NCBI GenBank assembly: GCA_050115795.1 | Contig: JASFPT010000032.1 | Span: 1 to 22,470, forward strand | DNA length: 22,470 nt | Direction: 5' to 3' | Source: JAIPEL01 sp050115795 | GTDB taxonomy: Bacteria; Desulfobacterota; Desulfobacteria; Desulfobacterales; CAFBRK01 | Shown here: positions 6,810 to 13,773 of the stretch, piece by piece | Numbering within the stretch: position 1 is the first letter of the stretch | Layout of the letters: each line of letters begins with the position of its first letter | Made by a program: the position numbers and the translations under genes | Notes under the pieces: generated by a model | The model's database searches: none | The model's input: the letters and a program-made list of their open reading frames with translations, nothing else | What the model was told of the DNA's origin: nothing

Positions 6810-7046
6810 ATGCCGTTCTTTGTCGATATCCTCAAAAGCGGGATCGACGGTAGCTATTATGTCGGCAGCACGCAAGACCTGCTTGAGAGGTTGGAGAGAC
6901 ACAACCAAGGAAGATCGAAAGCCACAAAAGCCAGACGCCCTTGGCGGCTCGTATATTCGGAGGCATATCCAGATCGACCCGCAGCAGTAAACCGCGAAAG
7001 CCAGACCAAAGGACGAAAGAGCCGAAAGCAAGGATTCTTTGGTTAA
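6810..7046 (+). CDS. Small GIY-YIG nuclease-family protein inside a tRNA-Asp repeat pair
   Basis: This 78-residue ORF matches the YhbQ/UvrC-type GIY-YIG fold. SYYVGST (15-21) is the YIG half, LLERLERHNQG (24-34) holds the conserved Arg27, GRSKATKARRPWRLVYSE (34-51) is a typical core, and Glu63 in NRES is the expected metal-binding acid. Two things are odd. The first motif reads FVDIL, with Asp6 where the family has its conserved tyrosine (V-Y-I), and the C-terminus stops at KSRKQGFFG, somewhat short. The gene may therefore be inactive or decaying. The ATG directly follows a terminator T run and has no Shine-Dalgarno, so expression would need read-through. It sits between two copies of the tRNA-Asp 3' end. 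A role in DNA cleavage is family knowledge; mobility is inferred. Confidence 0.75.
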   Translation: MPFFVDILKSGIDGSYYVGSTQDLLERLERHNQGRSKATKARRPWRLVYSEAYPDRPAAVNRESQTKGRKSRKQGFFG

Positions 7047-7101
7047 AACATCCCGCCGGTAGGCGGGAAGGTCGCGAGTTCGAGTCTCGTGGCTCCCGCC
7101 A
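7038..7101 (+). pseudogene. tRNA-Asp remnant (3' two thirds, anticodon arm replaced)
   Basis: The 3' end to CCA is nearly identical to tRNA-Asp, and the changed base in the acceptor strand breaks a pair. Upstream, TTTGGTTA (7038-7045) matches the tRNA D loop with almost the same distance to the repeat (23 against 22 bases). Where the anticodon arm should be there is a 7-bp hairpin with a 4-base loop (7051-7068). No 5' acceptor strand is present, so it cannot be a working tRNA. Confidence 0.55.
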
Positions 7102-7102
7102 C
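7069..7102 (+). repeat. 34-bp direct repeat, copy 2 (duplicated tRNA-Asp 3' end)
   Basis: It matches 6735-6768 at 33 of 34 positions. It begins in the reading frame of the GIY-YIG ORF, whose stop lies at 7044-7046, and is followed within 8 bases by its own terminator. Confidence 0.9.
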
Positions 7103-7109
7103 GGAAAAT

Positions 7110-7143
7110 AAAGGCTCAGGCGGAATCCGGTTGAGCCTTTTTT
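7110..7143 (+). terminator. Intrinsic terminator after the tRNA-Asp remnant
   Basis: AAAGGCTCA (7110-7118) pairs with TGAGCCTTT (7132-7140), with a short inner CGG/CCG stem in the loop, and T continues to 7143. Spacing from CCA is close to that of the terminator behind the intact tRNA-Asp, so the whole tRNA-end-plus-terminator unit looks duplicated. Confidence 0.85.
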
Positions 7144-7160
7144 GCTGCGGCCTCCGAAAC

Positions 7161-7199
7161 AAAAAAACTCCGGGCGCGCATTGCGTGTCCGGAGTTTTT
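7161..7199 (-). terminator. Terminator of the lon transcript (likely bidirectional)
   Basis: AAAAACTCCGG (7163-7173) pairs with CCGGAGTTTTT (7189-7199). On the minus strand the stem runs into seven T (7167-7161), 25 bases past the lon stop. The plus strand also has a T run, so it can end read-through from the tRNA side too. Confidence 0.88.
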
Positions 7200-7223
7200 A
7201 CCCTCTTTTATCCCGATGCCGGC

Positions 7224-9671
7224 TTAAATCAGTCCTTTGCGGTTTTCCAGGTCGCCGGACTTGGTCTCGGGGAGCATGCCGAAGGCGATGGTCCCGTCCT
7301 TGAACAGGGCTTCCCCTTCCTGGTGCACCAGGGCGTGGGGTAGCACCTCGTCCATGTGCTCCACGGCCACGATCTCCAACTGCTTGGCGATTTCCGCCGG
7401 AATGTCTCGAAGGTCCTTCTGATTTTCCTTCGGGATGACCACCTTCTTGATCCCCCCGCGGTGGGCGGCCAGGATCTTCTCCTTGAGTCCGCCGATGGGA
7501 AGAACCCGGCCGCGAAGGGTGAGCTCTCCGGTCATGGCGATGTCCCGGCGCACCGGCCGCTGGGTCAGGATCGACACCAGGGCGGTACAGATGGCCGTGC
7601 CGGCAGATGGGCCGTCCTTGGGGATCGCCCCTTCCGGGACGTGGATGTGCAGGTCAAGCTTCTTGTGAAACTCGGTGTCGATCATCATCCGCTCGGCCCG
7701 GGAGCGCACGTAGCTCACCGCCGCCTGGGCCGACTCCTTCATGACGTCGCCCAGCTTGCCGGTGATACTCACATCCCCCTTGCCGGGCATGGTGATCGCC
7801 TCGACCGTGAGCAGTTCGCCCCCTACCTGGGTCCAGGCAAGGCCGGTGACCATGCCGATGTGGTCTTCTTTTTCGATCTGGCTTTTCCGGAACCGGTTCG
7901 GCCCCAGGTATTTTGCGACCGATTTGGCGGTGACCTGGATGCTGCGAAGCTCTTCCTCCTTGGTCAGCCGCCGGGCGATCTTCCGGCAGATGGAGGCGAT
8001 CTCCCGCTCCAGGTTCCGGACCCCGGCCTCCCGGGTGTATTCGTTGATGATGGTCAGCACCGCCGCCTTGGAGAACTTCGGCGGAAATTCCTCCAGGCCG
8101 TTGGCCTTGGCCTGCTTGGGAATCAGAAAATCCCTGGCGATGTGATACTTTTCATACTCGGTGTAGCCCGGCAGCCGGATGATCTCCATCCGATCCTGCA
8201 GGGGAAGCGGAATGTCGGGCAGCGTGTTGGCCGTGGTGATGAACAGGATGTTGGACAGGTCGTAGTCCAGATCCATGTAGTGGTCGTTGAAGGCGTAGTT
8301 CTGCTCCGGGTCGAGCACCTCCAGCAGGGCCGCAGACGGGTCCCCCCGGAAATCCATGCTCATCTTGTCCACCTCGTCGAGGCAGAAGACCGGGTTGTTG
8401 ACCCCCACCTTTTTCAGGGACTGGATGATCTTCCCCGGCATGGCGCCGATGTAGGTGCGCCGGTGGCCGCGGATTTCCGCCTCGTCTCTTACGCCCCCCA
8501 GGGACTGGCGCACGAAGCGGCGTCCGGTGGCCCGGGCCACGGACTTGGCAACGGAGGTTTTGCCCACCCCGGGGGGACCCACCAGGCAGAGGATCGGGCC
8601 GCGGATCTTCTTGACCAGGGCCTGCACGGCCAGGTATTCCACGATCCGCTCCTTGGGCTTTTCCAGCCCGAAGTGATCCTCGTCCAGGATTTTTTCGGCC
8701 TCGGCGATGTCGGTCTGGATCTTGCTGCTTTCGAACCAGGGGATGCCGATGATCCACTCGATGTAGTTTCGCACCACCGTGGCCTCGGCCGACATCGGGG
8801 TCATCAGCTTCAGTTTCTTGAATTCCTGGCGGACCTTGGCGGCGGCGTCCTTGGGCATTCGCTTGCGCTTGATGCGCTTTTCCAGCTCCTTGAGGTCGTC
8901 GCCCGGGTCGTCTTCGGCCCCCATCTCCTTTTTGATCGCGCGCATCTGTTCGTTGAGATAGTAGTTGCGCTGGGTCTTTTCCATCTGCTCCTTGACCCGG
9001 GCCTTGACCCGCTGGTCCGTTTCGTAGATCTCGATTTCCAGCTTGATCAGGCGAAGGAGAAAAGAGAGGCGTTCGGCCAGGTCGGGGGTCTCCAGTAGCC
9101 GCTGCTTGTCCTCGATCTTGAAATTGAACTGGGAGGCGATGGTGTCGCAAAGCTGGGACGGGTCTGCGATCGATCCGACGTTTTTGACCAGGTCCTTGCT
9201 GATATTTTTGTTGACCTTGGCGTATTCTTCGAAGGACTCGTTGATGGCCCGCATCAGCGCCGTTCGTTCGGCGTCGGAGATGCCGACCTCCTCCATCGGC
9301 TCCAGCTCGACCTGGAAAAATTCATCGTTGGTCAGATAGCTCGCCACCTCCGCCCGCTGCTTGCCTTCCACCAGGGCCTTGACGGTTCCATCCGGAAGCC
9401 GAAGGAGCTGGAGCACCGTTCCGATGGTGCCGATGGAGTGAATGTCTTGGGGATCCGGCTCGTCGATCTTGGCTTTGCGCTGGGTGGCCAGAAACACGGT
9501 TTTGTCCCGGTTCATGGCGTCTGCCAGGGCATTGACCGATTTGGGCCGCCCCACGAACAGGGGGGCCACCATATGCGGAAAAATCACGATGTCGCGAAGC
9601 GGGAGCATCGGCAGCACGAGCTTGCCGTCGGGGCTGTCGTCGCGACTGAAGAATTTCGGTATCATAGACAT
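7224..9671 (-). CDS. lon: ATP-dependent protease Lon
   Basis: This 815-residue cytoplasmic protease unfolds and degrades misfolded and regulatory proteins. The N-terminal LON substrate domain covers about 18-210, followed by a coiled helical linker. The AAA+ module has Walker A GPPGVGKTS (365-373) and Walker B VFCLDEVD (428-435). The protease domain has the catalytic serine in KDGPSAG (Ser689) and the partner lysine in GGLKEK (Lys732), the expected 43 residues apart. Length matches bacterial LonA. The ATG at 9671 is used; another ATG lies at 9665, and GGAGAAC stands about 15 bases upstream. It is the last gene of tig-clpP-clpX-lon, 90 bp after clpX, and a strong terminator follows. A hairpin in the 90-bp gap may mark an independent start or processing site. 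Confidence 0.98.
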   Translation of the reverse strand: MSMIPKFFSRDDSPDGKLVLPMLPLRDIVIFPHMVAPLFVGRPKSVNALADAMNRDKTVFLATQRKAKIDEPDPQDIHSIGTIGTVLQLLRLPDGTVKALVEGKQRAEVASYLTNDEFFQVELEPMEEVGISDAERTALMRAINESFEEYAKVNKNISKDLVKNVGSIADPSQLCDTIASQFNFKIEDKQRLLETPDLAERLSFLLRLIKLEIEIYETDQRVKARVKEQMEKTQRNYYLNEQMRAIKKEMGAEDDPGDDLKELEKRIKRKRMPKDAAAKVRQEFKKLKLMTPMSAEATVVRNYIEWIIGIPWFESSKIQTDIAEAEKILDEDHFGLEKPKERIVEYLAVQALVKKIRGPILCLVGPPGVGKTSVAKSVARATGRRFVRQSLGGVRDEAEIRGHRRTYIGAMPGKIIQSLKKVGVNNPVFCLDEVDKMSMDFRGDPSAALLEVLDPEQNYAFNDHYMDLDYDLSNILFITTANTLPDIPLPLQDRMEIIRLPGYTEYEKYHIARDFLIPKQAKANGLEEFPPKFSKAAVLTIINEYTREAGVRNLEREIASICRKIARRLTKEEELRSIQVTAKSVAKYLGPNRFRKSQIEKEDHIGMVTGLAWTQVGGELLTVEAITMPGKGDVSITGKLGDVMKESAQAAVSYVRSRAERMMIDTEFHKKLDLHIHVPEGAIPKDGPSAGTAICTALVSILTQRPVRRDIAMTGELTLRGRVLPIGGLKEKILAAHRGGIKKVVIPKENQKDLRDIPAEIAKQLEIVAVEHMDEVLPHALVHQEGEALFKDGTIAFGMLPETKSGDLENRKGLI

Positions 9672-9710
9672 AATTTATCGTTCGTTCTCCGAGCATTCAG
9701 GGCCCGATTT

Positions 9711-9727
9711 TTGCCCGGATCGGGCAA
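9711..9727. other. Perfect hairpin in the clpX-lon gap
   Basis: TTGCCCG (9711-9717) pairs with CGGGCAA (9721-9727) around three bases. On the coding (minus) strand it is followed by A-rich sequence, so it is not a normal intrinsic terminator. It may be an operator or an RNA-processing or stability element between clpX and lon. Confidence 0.4.
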
Positions 9728-9761
9728 TCCCTCTCGATCCGCCTTGGATTCGCGGCTTCGA

Positions 9762-11006
9762 TCAGGCCTGCTTTTTGGTCTGCTCGTAGAGCAGAATCGG
9801 TTCCTCCTTTCGAAGGATGACATCTTCGCTGATGACGCATTCCTTCACACTGTCCACGGAAGGAATCTGATACATGATGTCGAGCATGCTGCTTTCCAGG
9901 ATCGAACGCAGCCCCCGAGCCCCGGATTTGCGCTTCAGCGCCTCTTTGGCGATGGCCGCAAGGGCGCTGTCGGTAAATCGCAGGTTGACTCCCTCCAGCT
10001 CGAACAGTTTCTTAAACTGCTTGATCAGGGCGTTTTTCGGTTCCGAAAGGATCCGGATCAGGGAGCTTTCCCGCAGCTCGTCCAGGGTTGCGATTACCGG
10101 CAGCCGTCCGAGAAATTCCGGAATCAGCCCGTATTTGATCAGGTCTTCGGGTTGAACCATCTGGAGGATCTCGCCGATCTGGCGCTCCCCCATCTTGTGG
10201 ATCTTGGCCCCGAAGCCCATCACCTTGGAACCGAGGCGTCGTTGGACGATCTGCTCCAGGCCGGTAAACGTCCCGCCGCAGATAAACAGGATATTGGAGG
10301 TGTCGACCTTCACGAAGTCCTGTTGGGGGTGTTTGCGCCCCCCCTTGGGAGGTACGCTGGCGGTGGTGCCTTCGATGATCTTCAGAAGCGCCTGTTGCAC
10401 CCCTTCACCGGATACGTCCCGTGTGATGGAGGGGTTGTCCGACTTGCGGGCGATCTTGTCGATCTCATCGATGTAGACGATCCCCCGCTTGGCCCGTTCC
10501 ACATCGTAATCGGCGTTTTGGAGCAAGGACAGGATGATGTTCTCCACGTCTTCCCCCACGTAGCCGGCTTCGGTGAGGCTGGTGGCGTCTGCGATCGTAA
10601 AAGGCACGTTCAAAAAACGCGCCAGGGTCTGGGCCAGAAGGGTTTTGCCGCAGCCGGTGGGACCGATCAGCAGGATATTGCTCTTTTCGATCTCCACCTC
10701 GCTGGTGCTGACGTTCGACTCCAGCCGCTTGTAGTGATTGTGCACGGCGACGGCCAGCACCTTCTTGGCGGCGTCCTGTTCGATCACGTAATCGTCGAGC
10801 AGGACCTTGATCTCTTTTGGTGTCGGAAGCCGGTCCATTTGGGAGGCTTCTTTTTCCGTCTCTTCCTCGATAATCTCGCTGCAAAGCTGAATGCACTCGT
10901 CGCAGATGTAGACGGCCGGACCGGCGATCAACTTCTTGACCTCTTTCTGATTCTTTCCGCAGAAGGAGCAGAACAGGTTGTCGTTCCCGTCCCCTTTTTT
11001 GGTCAT
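9762..11006 (-). CDS. clpX: ATP-dependent Clp protease ATP-binding subunit ClpX
   Basis: This 414-residue AAA+ unfoldase feeds substrates to ClpP. The N-terminal zinc-binding domain has Cys13, Cys16, Cys35 and Cys38. Walker A is GPTGCGKT (115-122), the pore loop is GYVG (148-151), Walker B is IVYIDEID (176-183), and the RKH loop is at 224-226. The ClpP-docking loop, normally IGF or LGF, reads MGF (263-265), a conservative variant. The ATG at 11006 begins one base after the clpP stop, so translation is probably coupled. The C-terminus ends in a short basic tail. Nothing suggests a defect. Confidence 0.98.
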   Translation of the reverse strand: MTKKGDGNDNLFCSFCGKNQKEVKKLIAGPAVYICDECIQLCSEIIEEETEKEASQMDRLPTPKEIKVLLDDYVIEQDAAKKVLAVAVHNHYKRLESNVSTSEVEIEKSNILLIGPTGCGKTLLAQTLARFLNVPFTIADATSLTEAGYVGEDVENIILSLLQNADYDVERAKRGIVYIDEIDKIARKSDNPSITRDVSGEGVQQALLKIIEGTTASVPPKGGRKHPQQDFVKVDTSNILFICGGTFTGLEQIVQRRLGSKVMGFGAKIHKMGERQIGEILQMVQPEDLIKYGLIPEFLGRLPVIATLDELRESSLIRILSEPKNALIKQFKKLFELEGVNLRFTDSALAAIAKEALKRKSGARGLRSILESSMLDIMYQIPSVDSVKECVISEDVILRKEEPILLYEQTKKQA

Positions 11007-11007
11007 T

Positions 11008-11625
11008 TTATTCCTCTGCTTTCTGATCGATTTCGTCCAGATCGTCCCGGCTCTGGATCACGTGGTCGATGATGCCGTAATCCCTGGCTTCCTGACCGGA
11101 CATGAAAAAATCCCTGTCGGTATCCTGCTGGATGGTCGCCAGATCCTTGCCGGTGTGTCGCTCCAGAATCTTGTTCAACGCTTCTTTCATCCGGAGGATT
11201 TCCCGCGCCTGGATTTCGATGTCCGAGGCTTGGCCCTGGAAACCGCCCATGGGCTGGTGGATCAGGATGCGGGAGTTGGGCAGCGAGTAGCGTTTTCCTG
11301 TTGTCCCGGCAGTCAGCAGGACGGCGCCCATGCTGGCCGCCTGTCCGATGCAGACCGTGGCGATGTCCGGCTTGATGTACTGCATCGTATCATAAACGGC
11401 CAGCCCCGCGGTGACGATGCCGCCCGGTGAGTTGATGTAAAAGTTGATGTCCTTGTCCGGGTCTTCCGATTCGAGGAAAAGCAGCTGCGCGATGAGAAGG
11501 TTGGCCACCTCGTCATTGATGGCGGTTCCCAGAAAAATGATCCGGTCTTTCAGCAGGCGGGAATAGATGTCGTAGGCCCGCTCTCCGCGGCTGCTCTGCT
11601 CGATTACCATGGGAATCAGGGGCAC
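11008..11625 (-). CDS. clpP: ATP-dependent Clp protease proteolytic subunit ClpP
   Basis: This 205-residue serine peptidase forms the barrel that works with ClpX. The catalytic triad is visible as Ser98 in GQAASMGA, His123 in LIHQPMGG and Asp172 in DTDRDFF. The start is a GTG at 11625: the protein then begins VPLIPMVIEQSSRGERAYDI as the family does, and AAGGAG lies 6 bases upstream. An ATG 78 bases further upstream would add an untypical extension. The N-terminal propeptide seen in some relatives is essentially absent. It follows tig after 74 bases and ends 1 base before clpX. Confidence 0.97.
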   Translation of the reverse strand: MPLIPMVIEQSSRGERAYDIYSRLLKDRIIFLGTAINDEVANLLIAQLLFLESEDPDKDINFYINSPGGIVTAGLAVYDTMQYIKPDIATVCIGQAASMGAVLLTAGTTGKRYSLPNSRILIHQPMGGFQGQASDIEIQAREILRMKEALNKILERHTGKDLATIQQDTDRDFFMSGQEARDYGIIDHVIQSRDDLDEIDQKAEE

Positions 11626-11699
11626 GGCGCACTCCTTGTCTGGCGCGGGGGGAATCTGATGGGGCTCTTGGGTATTGTAGCCTTGCTCCGCCCGCCCGG

Positions 11700-13052
11700 T
11701 CAACTATCATCTTGTGAATCTTCTTGTGAGTCTTCAGGTCGCTCGGATTTCTCGAGTTCTGCTTCGACTTCCTCAACCGAGCCAGCCTCAATGATAAGCT
11801 TTATGGCCTTCTTTTCAAGTAAGGTGTGTTTGAAAAAGTCCAGGCGTTCCCGGTCCTGGCGGTAGAACGACTTGATCTGCTCGGCCGGCTGGTTCACCTG
11901 GTCGGCCATCTGCTGAAAGCCGGCGTCCAGTTCCTCGTCGGTCAGATCGAGTTTCTCCTGGTCGATGATTTTGCTCAGGATCAGGTGGCGCCGGACCTGC
12001 TTTTCGGCGGTTTCCCGATACCGCTCCTTCATTTTGTCCCGGGTCAGACCGATCTGCTCCGGATCCATGTTGTGGTATTGAAACGAGCGCTCGGCATCGG
12101 CAATGATGTGGTCCAACTCGTAGTCGACCAGGGCATCCGGGACCTCGAAGTCGGTTTTGTCCAGCAGGGTCAAGAAAATCTGCTCGTTGAGCTCCTGCTC
12201 GCTCCGCTTCTCGTACCCGTTGGTCAGATTGCCGACGATTTCCTGTTTGAGCGCTTCAAAGTTCTCAAACGGACCGACTTTCTTGGCGAACTCATCGTCG
12301 AGGGTCGGCAGGATCTCCTTTCGGATGTCGTGCAGGAACACCTTGAAGGAGATCGTCTTGCCGGCCAGTTTCGGATTGAAATGGTCGCTGGCAAAATCGA
12401 TCGTGAATTCACGCTCTTCGCCTTTGCCAAGACCCACGAGGTGTTCGTCGAAATCCTTGGAGATCATCCCCCTGCCGAGTTTGAGGGAATAGTTTTCGGT
12501 CTTTTGAAGCTCCGGCATCGGCCGGTCGTTTTCAAAACCCTCGTAGTCGATCAGCACGTAGTCGTCCATGGCTGCAGGCCGCTCCTCGGTCAAGGGCTCC
12601 AGGCGGGCCATGTTGCGTTGCAATAGCTTGAGTTGGGCGTCGATCTCCTCATCGGTGACCCGGTATCGGGTCTTTTTCAGCGCCAGGCCCTTGAAGTCGA
12701 TGTCGTTGATTTCCGGATTGATCTCCACGGTGGCCGTAAACTGATAGGGCCCGGTCTCTTTCAGCTCCGGCGGATCGATCCGGGGGGTGCCGACGACCCT
12801 CAGCGCCTTGTCCTGAATCGCTTGAATCAGCGACTCCTGGATCAGCCTGGAGCTCACGTCGGCATTGACATCCTTTTTAAACCGCCGCTCAAGAACAGCC
12901 CGCGGGGCCTTTCCCTGGCGAAACCCCTTGATTTTGGCGGTTTTCCGAAGATTTTTGTAGGCCTGGTCCAGCTCCCGCACAACCTCTTCTTCCGGGATCT
13001 CGATGTGGAGGGTCTTCTTGACACTGCTCAGATCGTCTACGGTTACCTGCAT
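11700..13052 (-). CDS. tig: Trigger factor
   Basis: This 450-residue ribosome-associated chaperone and peptidyl-prolyl isomerase binds nascent chains at the exit tunnel. The ribosome-docking signature GFRQGKAP is at 43-50. The FKBP-like domain lies at about 160-245 (DDYVLIDYEG to ISFKVFLHDI), and the helical C-terminal chaperone arms follow. The C-terminus ends in a short acidic repeat (EDSQEDSQDDS) built from near-identical codons, a lineage-specific tail. The ATG at 13052 has AAAGGAA about 12 bases upstream. It begins the tig-clpP-clpX-lon run. tRNA-Leu lies 150 bp upstream on the same strand, with no clear intrinsic terminator between, so the tRNA may share the promoter at 13369-13397. Confidence 0.97.
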   Translation of the reverse strand: MQVTVDDLSSVKKTLHIEIPEEEVVRELDQAYKNLRKTAKIKGFRQGKAPRAVLERRFKKDVNADVSSRLIQESLIQAIQDKALRVVGTPRIDPPELKETGPYQFTATVEINPEINDIDFKGLALKKTRYRVTDEEIDAQLKLLQRNMARLEPLTEERPAAMDDYVLIDYEGFENDRPMPELQKTENYSLKLGRGMISKDFDEHLVGLGKGEEREFTIDFASDHFNPKLAGKTISFKVFLHDIRKEILPTLDDEFAKKVGPFENFEALKQEIVGNLTNGYEKRSEQELNEQIFLTLLDKTDFEVPDALVDYELDHIIADAERSFQYHNMDPEQIGLTRDKMKERYRETAEKQVRRHLILSKIIDQEKLDLTDEELDAGFQQMADQVNQPAEQIKSFYRQDRERLDFFKHTLLEKKAIKLIIEAGSVEEVEAELEKSERPEDSQEDSQDDS

Positions 13053-13158
13053 GGGTTTTCAAGTTCCTTTCTCAATGGAATCGGTTGCGCAGCTTTCCAG
13101 CCCCGCGCAACGCATCACTGTCTGCAAGCGCCTATTTCTAAAGCCCTTCGATTTTACC

Positions 13159-13198
13159 CGGCGGCCAAACCGCCGTATGCCAAATTGCAAAGCAATTT
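13159..13198 (-). repeat. Two-hairpin dispersed repeat, copy after tRNA-Leu
   Basis: Read on the minus strand, directly behind tRNA-Leu, there is an AT-type hairpin AAATTGC-N3-GCAATTT (13198-13182), a 6-base spacer, then a GC hairpin CGGCGG-N5-CCGCCG (13175-13159) followed by GGTA. The order, spacing and trailing CGCCGGGTA match the copy behind tRNA-Pro, so they are members of one family. Confidence 0.6.
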
Positions 13199-13204
13199 CC
13201 CTCT

Positions 13205-13291
13205 TGGTGCGAGAGGGGAGACTCGAACTCCCAATCTGTTTCCAGAGCTGGATCCTAAGTCCAGTGCGTCTACCAGTTCCGCCACTCTCGC
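13205..13291 (-). tRNA. tRNA-Leu (anticodon TAG)
   Basis: An 87-base class II tRNA. The acceptor GCGAGAG pairs with CTCTCGC; the anticodon stem CTGGA/TCCAG encloses CTTAGGA, giving TAG. A long variable arm precedes the T arm GGGAG/CTCCC around TTCGAGT. The 3' CCA is encoded. It lies upstream of tig on the same strand and may be co-transcribed with it. Confidence 0.97.
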
Positions 13292-13368
13292 AGCTGCAAT
13301 CGTTTTGAGCCGGCCGGCAGGCGAGCGAACCATGCGCGCCGCGCCGAGGATCGGATGCAAAGATTTCT

Positions 13369-13397
13369 AAAATAGTATGATCGACCCCCGGTGTCAA
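13369..13397 (-). promoter_or_regulatory. Promoter for tRNA-Leu and possibly the tig operon
   Basis: On the minus strand a perfect TTGACA (13392-13397) is followed after 17 bases by TATTTT (13369-13374). Transcription would begin about 70 bases before the tRNA-Leu 5' end. No other comparable promoter is obvious between tRNA-Leu and tig. Confidence 0.65.
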
Positions 13398-13440
13398 GGA
13401 GATTCAAAAGAAAACTTCGAATAATCCCGGTAATGTACAG

Positions 13441-13468
13441 GGTTTTTGCCTGAATTTTCAGGCAAACC
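13441..13468. other. Long palindrome between divergent tRNA promoters
   Basis: TTTGCCTGAA (13445-13454) pairs perfectly with TTCAGGCAAA (13457-13466) around two bases; an outer GG/CC extends it across a two-T bulge. It lies between the divergent promoters of tRNA-Leu and tRNA-Pro. It could be an operator or a cruciform; no T run follows, so it is not a standard terminator. Confidence 0.45.
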
Positions 13469-13486
13469 TCCAGTGCTGCAATCTTC

Positions 13487-13515
13487 TTGCGCACCCCGGG
13501 AAAGCGTGTTAGGGG
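13487..13515 (+). promoter_or_regulatory. Putative promoter of tRNA-Pro
   Basis: TTGCGC (13487-13492) and TAGGGG (13510-13515) are separated by 17 bases and lie just before the tRNA 5' end at 13525. Both boxes are weak matches; position is the main support. Confidence 0.35.
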
Positions 13516-13524
13516 TTTCACCGG

Positions 13525-13601
<77 letters not shown>

Positions 13602-13645
13602 GCACAAAATCGCTGGCGCAATTTTGTGCAGGCGGCTTCGCCGCC
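13602..13645 (+). repeat. Two-hairpin dispersed repeat, copy after tRNA-Pro
   Basis: GCACAAAAT (13602-13610) pairs with ATTTTGTGC (13621-13629) around ten bases. One base later GGCGGC-TTC-GCCGCC (13631-13645) follows, then GGGTA. The GC hairpin is identical to the reverse complement of the one at 20818-20832, and the architecture matches 13159-13198. It begins exactly at the tRNA 3' end. Confidence 0.65.
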
Positions 13646-13674
13646 GGGTATCTCGATATGGACAGATTCCTAAA

Positions 13675-13706
13675 TCCCCTGGGAAACCCTGGGGGTTTTG
13701 TTTTTT
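13675..13706 (+). terminator. Intrinsic terminator of tRNA-Pro
   Basis: CCCC (13676-13679) and GGG (13681-13683) pair with CCC (13687-13689) and GGGG (13691-13694) with one T:T mismatch, followed by TTTTGTTTTTT (13696-13706). Confidence 0.65.
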
Positions 13707-13773
13707 GGGGGCGATTCGGGATCTGGGACGTCGGAGCAATGATGATGGCCGACCGAACGCAAAGCGATAAAAT

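Noticed and set aside
7038..7101. A second functional tRNA-Asp
   Set aside because: The 5' acceptor strand is missing, the anticodon arm is replaced by a different hairpin, and the changed base in the acceptor strand breaks a pair.
7356..9098. Long plus-strand open frame opposite lon
   Set aside because: Complementary to the conserved Lon coding sequence; no motif and no ribosome site. The similar frame opposite clpX (9438-11072) was rejected for the same reason.
11626..11703. Longer ClpP start at the upstream ATG
   Set aside because: The 26 extra residues are not ClpP-like; a GTG at 11625 with AAGGAG at good spacing gives the standard N-terminus.
13602..13645. The two hairpins after tRNA-Pro as its terminator
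   Set aside because: No T run follows either hairpin; a better terminator lies at 13675-13706, and the structure recurs at two other places as a repeat.
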